Shown piece by piece: positions 7,301 to 10,475 of a stretch of DNA of 10,475 nt (the first letter of the stretch is position 1; each line of letters opens with the position of its first letter). The notes under the pieces were generated by a model. The model ran no database searches. It saw only the letters and a list, made by a program, of their open reading frames with translations, and was not told where the DNA came from. The position numbers were made by a program, and so were the translations under genes. This stretch comes from Lachnospiraceae bacterium (GTDB taxonomy: Bacteria > Bacillota_A > Clostridia > Lachnospirales > Lachnospiraceae). The stretch is taken from NCBI GenBank assembly GCA_028694115.1, contig JAQUUB010000134.1:1-10475 (forward strand), written 5' to 3'.

Positions 7301-7981
7301 TTGAAAGAGCTTATAGTGCATAATAGTTCAAAATCCCCAGTATCCGAAGCGTATAGAGGGATAAGGACAAATATACAGTTTGCAAATGTAGACAATAATA
7401 TCAAGACAATATTAATGACAAGTTCAGCCCCAGGGGAGGGGAAGACAACGACCCTTTGTAACGTTGCAATGACAATGGCAGATGCAGGTCATAAAGTAAT
7501 AATCATAGATTGTGATTTAAGGAAACCGAGAATACATAAATTCTTTGAAGTTAGTAATAGAGTAGGAATCACAGATATACTTCTCAAAGGAGAGGACTTT
7601 AAAAGCTTCCTGAGAGGAGGATTCCATCCAAACTTAGAGATAATAACATCTGGAAAGATACCTAGTAATCCTTCTGAGATACTATATTCCAATGCCATGA
7701 AAAACCTTATAGAAAAAATAAAAATGGAATATGATTATGTATTTATAGATACTCCTCCTGTTATTGCAGTGACAGATGCAGTAATAATGTCGCAATATAT
7801 AGATGGAGTTGTTCTTGTTTGCTCATCTGGCAAAACGGAGGTGGAAATGGTGAAAAAAGCTAAAGAATCTTTAGCAAAAGTAAATGCAAATATATTGGGA
7901 GTAGTGCTTAACAAGATCCCTCTAAAAGGTCAGAAGTATGCTAATTATTACTATTATTCAAATAAAGAAGGTGAAAAATAA
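7301..7981 (+). CDS. cpsD: Bacterial tyrosine kinase of the CpsD/YwqD type (226 aa)
   Basis: A cytoplasmic BY-kinase of the MinD-like P-loop class that autophosphorylates on C-terminal tyrosines and regulates polysaccharide assembly with its Wzz-like partner. Visible motifs are Walker A SAPGEGKTT (42-50), Walker A' VIIIDCDLR (66-74) and Walker B YVFIDTP (146-152). EAYRGIRTNIQF (16-27) is the oligomerisation motif of the family and NPSEIL (123-128) is also conserved. The C-terminus carries a tyrosine cluster, Y213 and Y216-Y219. The start is TTG 7301, with an AGAGGTG site (7288-7294) 6 bases upstream that overlaps the previous stop codon. No ATG in a sensible position gives the conserved N-terminus. 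The TAA overlaps the ATG of the phosphatase by one base, which suggests coupled translation of kinase and phosphatase. Confidence 0.95.
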   Translation: MKELIVHNSSKSPVSEAYRGIRTNIQFANVDNNIKTILMTSSAPGEGKTTTLCNVAMTMADAGHKVIIIDCDLRKPRIHKFFEVSNRVGITDILLKGEDFKSFLRGGFHPNLEIITSGKIPSNPSEILYSNAMKNLIEKIKMEYDYVFIDTPPVIAVTDAVIMSQYIDGVVLVCSSGKTEVEMVKKAKESLAKVNANILGVVLNKIPLKGQKYANYYYYSNKEGEK

Positions 7982-9339
7982 TGATAGACATGCATTGCCA
8001 TATATTACCCTCTGTAGATGATGGCCCAGATACCTTAGAAGATTCATTAAAAATGATAGAGGTGGCATATAAAGACGGGATAAGGACAATGGTAGCTACA
8101 CCGCATATCAACCATTATATTGATTTTAAAGCTAAGATGACTATTGAAGAATCTTTTTCAGCAGTTAAAAAAGAAGTTAGCAAAAGATTTCCAGATATGA
8201 ATATTTACTTGGGTTCTGAGCTTTTTGTCTCGGATGGGTATCTTGATATAGTTGAGAGCATTAAGGATAAGTTGGCTATTAATAATAAGAAATACATTCT
8301 TATTGAATTTCAAAGAAATATTGAATTTGAAAAAATATTGGATGTAGTTCATGAAGTTAGGATAAGAGGATATTTTCCTATAATAGCCCATGTTGAATTA
8401 TATCCTTGTTTGATTGATAGCAAAGAAAAAATAGTTTGGCTAAGAAAAGAAGGAGGATATATTCAGATTAATGGATCTAGTATACTAGGAAAACAGGGAA
8501 AAGAAGTAGCTTCGTATCTAAGATTATTAATAGCTGAATGTCTAGTTGACTTTGTTGCTTCTGATGGACATAGTGAAAAAATAAGAAGACCTCTTTTATC
8601 TAAAGCAAGGAAGACAGTAGTAAAATACTCGTCTGAAAAATATGCAAAAATATTATTTGAAAAAAATCCTCTTAAAGTAATAAATGGAGAAAGGATTGTA
8701 AAGCCTAGAGTACTAAGAAGGACGAAATACAAAAAATACGCAAGGTCGAGATTAAACTTTTTCGCTTCTATTGCAGCAGCCGTGCTAATGGTAGCAGTAG
8801 GAGCTAGTTTAATGGGTAATGGAAACATTGTAAAGGCTGAAAAGATAGATCTAATAGAGCCAATAACAAGTTGCTTTAATTTAAATACCATAATAAAAAC
8901 AGATTCAGATAAAGAGGAAAAACAAATTGACTCGGAAGAAACCATAGATATAAACAACGATGAAATAATAGCTACCATGTATTCCTCTGAAGATCCCATA
9001 AAATCAAAAGATGATATTGACAGTGAATATAGGGGAATACTGGAAAGTCTTAGAGATGATTATGAATCTAGACTGGAAATAATTTTTAATGAAATCCAGA
9101 CGGCTAGAAGTAGCATAAAGGATGATGAAGAAAGGACAAATATCATAGAAGACTATATAAGCGAGATTGAAGGCATGGAAAATGCGCTTGATAACCAAGT
9201 ATATCAAGTACTATATGAAATGCAAAATGAACTTGAATCTTATGGTTATAATGTATCAAAAGTTCAAGAATTTAGAGATGAATACAATCAGACAAAAATG
9301 GAAAAGAGACAGGAGTATTCAGATCGCTTCAGTCAGTAA
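7981..9339 (+). CDS. cpsB: CpsB/YwqE-type PHP tyrosine phosphatase fused to a transmembrane helix and extracytoplasmic coiled-coil domain (452 aa)
   Basis: Residues 1 to about 242 form a metal-dependent PHP phosphatase expected to remove phosphate from the neighbouring kinase. Likely metal ligands are H5 and H7 (DMHCH), D14, H42 (TPH), E80 (GSE), H137 (AHVE), D195 and H197 (SDGH). Family members are usually about 240-260 residues, so about 210 are extra here. These are a basic stretch (R243-R257), one transmembrane helix (about 259-277) and an acidic C-terminal part (283-452) whose last 105 residues look like helical coiled coil. Positive residues before the helix place the phosphatase inside and the tail outside. 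The usual H-P-E-R-Y reads H-V-E-L-Y (137-141), so the conserved Arg is Leu140; the later RR (202-203) is kept. The whole is one open frame with no internal ribosome site that would separate the parts. ATG 7981 overlaps the kinase stop. Confidence 0.88.
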   Translation: MIDMHCHILPSVDDGPDTLEDSLKMIEVAYKDGIRTMVATPHINHYIDFKAKMTIEESFSAVKKEVSKRFPDMNIYLGSELFVSDGYLDIVESIKDKLAINNKKYILIEFQRNIEFEKILDVVHEVRIRGYFPIIAHVELYPCLIDSKEKIVWLRKEGGYIQINGSSILGKQGKEVASYLRLLIAECLVDFVASDGHSEKIRRPLLSKARKTVVKYSSEKYAKILFEKNPLKVINGERIVKPRVLRRTKYKKYARSRLNFFASIAAAVLMVAVGASLMGNGNIVKAEKIDLIEPITSCFNLNTIIKTDSDKEEKQIDSEETIDINNDEIIATMYSSEDPIKSKDDIDSEYRGILESLRDDYESRLEIIFNEIQTARSSIKDDEERTNIIEDYISEIEGMENALDNQVYQVLYEMQNELESYGYNVSKVQEFRDEYNQTKMEKRQEYSDRFSQ

Positions 9340-9417
9340 ACAACTTTTGTAAGGCCTCGTTTCTCTGCAAGGGATAAAATTGAAAAAAAGCTGGATTTTA
9401 AACCCATCGAATTCGAG

Positions 9418-9445
9418 GGGGAATTTAGCTTGTGCATAATTCCCC
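9418..9445 (+). repeat. Hairpin GGGGAATT / AATTCCCC downstream of the phosphatase gene
   Basis: A perfect 8-bp inverted repeat with a 12-base loop, extendable by one G-T pair. It lies about 80 bases after the stop codon and is followed by TAAAG rather than a T run, so a standard terminator is not supported. Its 3' arm overlaps a second possible pairing. Confidence 0.5.
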
Positions 9446-9492
9446 TAAAGTTGACTAAATAAATTGATAATTAATCTTTAGGCGCGTAAACA

Positions 9493-9520
9493 ATGAATAA
9501 AACATGAATAAAACATGAAT
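9493..9520 (+). repeat. 11-bp tandem repeat, about 2.5 copies
   Basis: ATGAATAAAAC occurs twice head to tail (9493-9503, 9504-9514), followed by ATGAAT (9515-9520). The copies are exact. The function is unknown; replication slippage is the simplest origin. Confidence 0.8.
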
Positions 9521-9646
9521 GGTTTTTCTAAAGTAAAAAAAATTGTTGTGATAGCAATAGTTGAATAATTACAGCAATATGCGTTCTGAAAATAATTGGA
9601 TAAATAATACAGGAGAGGAAGGGGTCTGAGATGCTGGTCGGAAGAT

Positions 9647-9676
9647 AGCAGAAAGGATGTTCAGTACTTTTCTGCT
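9647..9676 (+). repeat. 10-bp hairpin AGCAGAAAGG / CTTTTCTGCT
   Basis: Ten pairs (one G-T) close a 10-base loop. It is not followed by T residues, so it is not a typical terminator. It could be part of a structured leader RNA. Confidence 0.5.
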
Positions 9677-9710
9677 TGCGAAAGATAACGATGGTGTTTT
9701 ATTGAATTTT

Positions 9711-9810
9711 TTTTGCTAAATTTCAAAGCGGTTTTTGTGACTGAATTCGAGGTGAGTATGCTAAAAGGATAAATAGGACAAACCCAGTAATATCAAGGGG
9801 TTTAGCAAAA
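9711..9810 (+). repeat. Long-range inverted repeat TTTTGCTAAA / TTTAGCAAAA
   Basis: Ten perfect pairs (9711-9720 with 9801-9810), extendable to 14 by three G-T pairs and one C-G, enclose about 72 bases that themselves contain small inverted repeats. This could close a multi-branch RNA element about 100 bases before the aminotransferase start. Confidence 0.4.
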
Positions 9811-9906
9811 TTTAAAGGTGTACTAATGCTACTGAATGTAAAGTACTCTCAATAACAATCACTTTTGTACAATACATAGGCTTTAGATAAGGAAGGATGA
9901 ATTGAA

Positions 9907-10475
9907 GTGGCAGAAAATAATAAAATTTGGCTTGCCTCACCGCATATGAGTGATGAAGGTTATGAACAAGAATATGTACAAGAGGCGTTTGATACTAACT
10001 GGATAGCGCCACTTGGGCCTAATGTAAACGGTTTTGAGGAAGAGCTTGCTGCTAAAGTTGGTACTCAGCATGCTGCTGCTCTAGTCTCAGGAAGTGCTGC
10101 TATCCACTTGGCGCTTAGATTGGCTGGTGTAGGAGAAGGAGATATTGTATTCTGCCCAACCCTCACTTTTTCAGCTACTGCGAATCCCATCATTTATCAA
10201 AATGCAAAGCCTGTTTTTATTGATAGTGATTATAAAACATGGAATATGAATCCCGATGCATTAGAAGAAGCTTTTAAGAAATATCCAGAAGTTAAAGCCG
10301 TTCTAGTTGTCCATCTATATGGCTTATCTGCTGATATGGATAGAATTATGGAAATATGCAATAGATATAATGTTCCAGTAATTGAAGATGCTGCAGAATC
10401 TTTAGGTACATATTATAAAGGAAAACACACAGGTACATTTGGTGATTACGGTATATATAGTTTTAATGGTAACAA
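9907..10475 (+). CDS. epsN: DegT/DnrJ/EryC1-family aminotransferase, EpsN/PglE-like (partial, first 189 aa)
   Basis: A PLP-dependent sugar aminotransferase that probably aminates C4 of the UDP-4-keto-6-deoxy-HexNAc made by the upstream dehydratase. The N-terminus has the EpsN-type text NWIAPLGPNVNGFEEELA (31-48). SGSAAIHLAL (61-70) is the cofactor-phosphate loop, HLYG (136-139) is conserved, and in EDAAESLG (160-167) D161 would contact the pyridine nitrogen. The final residues YSFNGN are the lead-in to the PLP lysine, and the window stops two bases (AA) into that lysine codon. Start GTG 9907 follows a GGAAGGA site at 9891-9897, and an in-frame TGA at 9898-9900 rules out a longer protein. Codon choice (more ATT, GCT, fewer ATA) differs by eye from the dehydratase and kinase genes. 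The 567-base gap suggests separate control or a different origin. Confidence 0.93.
   Translation, partial: MAENNKIWLASPHMSDEGYEQEYVQEAFDTNWIAPLGPNVNGFEEELAAKVGTQHAAALVSGSAAIHLALRLAGVGEGDIVFCPTLTFSATANPIIYQNAKPVFIDSDYKTWNMNPDALEEAFKKYPEVKAVLVVHLYGLSADMDRIMEICNRYNVPVIEDAAESLGTYYKGKHTGTFGDYGIYSFNGN

Larger units (their letters stand above)
9340..9906. other. 567-nt intergenic region with several inverted repeats, no gene found
   Basis: No ORF of coding quality was found on either strand; a ribosome-like AGGAGAGG at about 9611 precedes only a 5-codon ORF. The stretch holds a hairpin (9418-9445), an overlapping alternative pairing (9444-9450 with 9476-9482), an 11-bp tandem repeat (9493-9520), a 10-bp hairpin (9647-9676), a long-range stem (9711-9724 with 9797-9810) and a small AAACCC/GGGTTT hairpin (9780-9803). 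No strong sigma-A promoter stands out; TTGTTG at 9543 has only poor -10 partners. It might be a structured leader for the aminotransferase and later genes, or a decayed gene. The evidence does not decide. Confidence 0.55.

Noticed and set aside
8463..8999. Minus-strand ORF of 178 codons opposite the phosphatase tail
   Set aside because: It has no ribosome site and no recognisable domain, and it spans the join of the phosphatase and its tail, which is well explained by the + strand frame. An antisense gene is not supported.
9167..9352. Short + strand ORF of 61 codons overlapping the end of the phosphatase gene
   Set aside because: It is a shifted reading of the coiled-coil coding sequence with no ribosome site and no protein-like features.
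9340..9420. Metabolite or c-di-GMP riboswitch after the phosphatase gene
   Set aside because: No recognisable GEMM, ydaO or other riboswitch core motifs could be found by eye there or in the rest of the gap.
9630..9646. Five-codon ORF after AGGAGAGG as a leader peptide
   Set aside because: It is too short and shows no regulatory codon run; the ribosome-like sequence alone is weak evidence.

Overview
The window looks like the chromosome of a low-GC, Gram-positive anaerobe of the Clostridia type. It is AT-rich, AGGAGG-type ribosome sites precede most genes, GTG and TTG starts occur, two exported proteins carry triple S-layer homology (SLH) domains, and a Firmicutes-style Wzz / tyrosine kinase / PHP-phosphatase polysaccharide module is present. 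I cannot name the species. All supported genes lie on the + strand.

Layout. Positions 1-610 hold debris of a phage or integrative element: a C-terminal coding scrap, a frameshifted and truncated ParB-like N-terminus, and one intact 59-codon gene that I place in the DUF6900 group, closed by a clear UUCG terminator. Positions 611-1350 carry no convincing gene, but about 899-982 looks like the 3' end (domains V and VI) of a group II intron whose maturase and 5' domains are missing. An extended -10 promoter at 1351-1359 then leads into two consecutive SLH genes (1467-3392 and 3500-4561). Both have the order signal peptide, three SLH domains, Gly-rich linker, unique C-terminal domain, and a 16-bp stem-loop lies between them.

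From 4667 a surface-polysaccharide cluster begins: a membrane-bound UDP-sugar 4,6-dehydratase of the WbpM/PglF/CapD type, a Wzz-like chain-length regulator, a BY-kinase with a C-terminal tyrosine cluster, a CpsB/YwqE-type PHP phosphatase, and, after a 567-nt gap, the start of a DegT/EpsN/PglE-type aminotransferase that runs off the window. The dehydratase and aminotransferase fit consecutive steps to a UDP-4-amino-4,6-dideoxy-HexNAc. The Wzz, kinase and phosphatase fit the control of polymer length and export. SLH domains bind cell-wall polysaccharide in other Gram-positives, so the SLH proteins and this cluster may work on the same cell surface, but the polymer made here cannot be read from the window.

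Most unusual points. The CpsB-type phosphatase has about 210 extra residues: a basic stretch, one transmembrane helix and an acidic, probably coiled-coil domain predicted to lie outside the cell. It also lacks the usual Arg of the HPERY-type motif. The 567-nt gap before the aminotransferase holds several inverted repeats, some mutually exclusive, and could be a structured RNA leader or an eroded gene. No CRISPR array, tRNA, rRNA or complete mobile element was seen.
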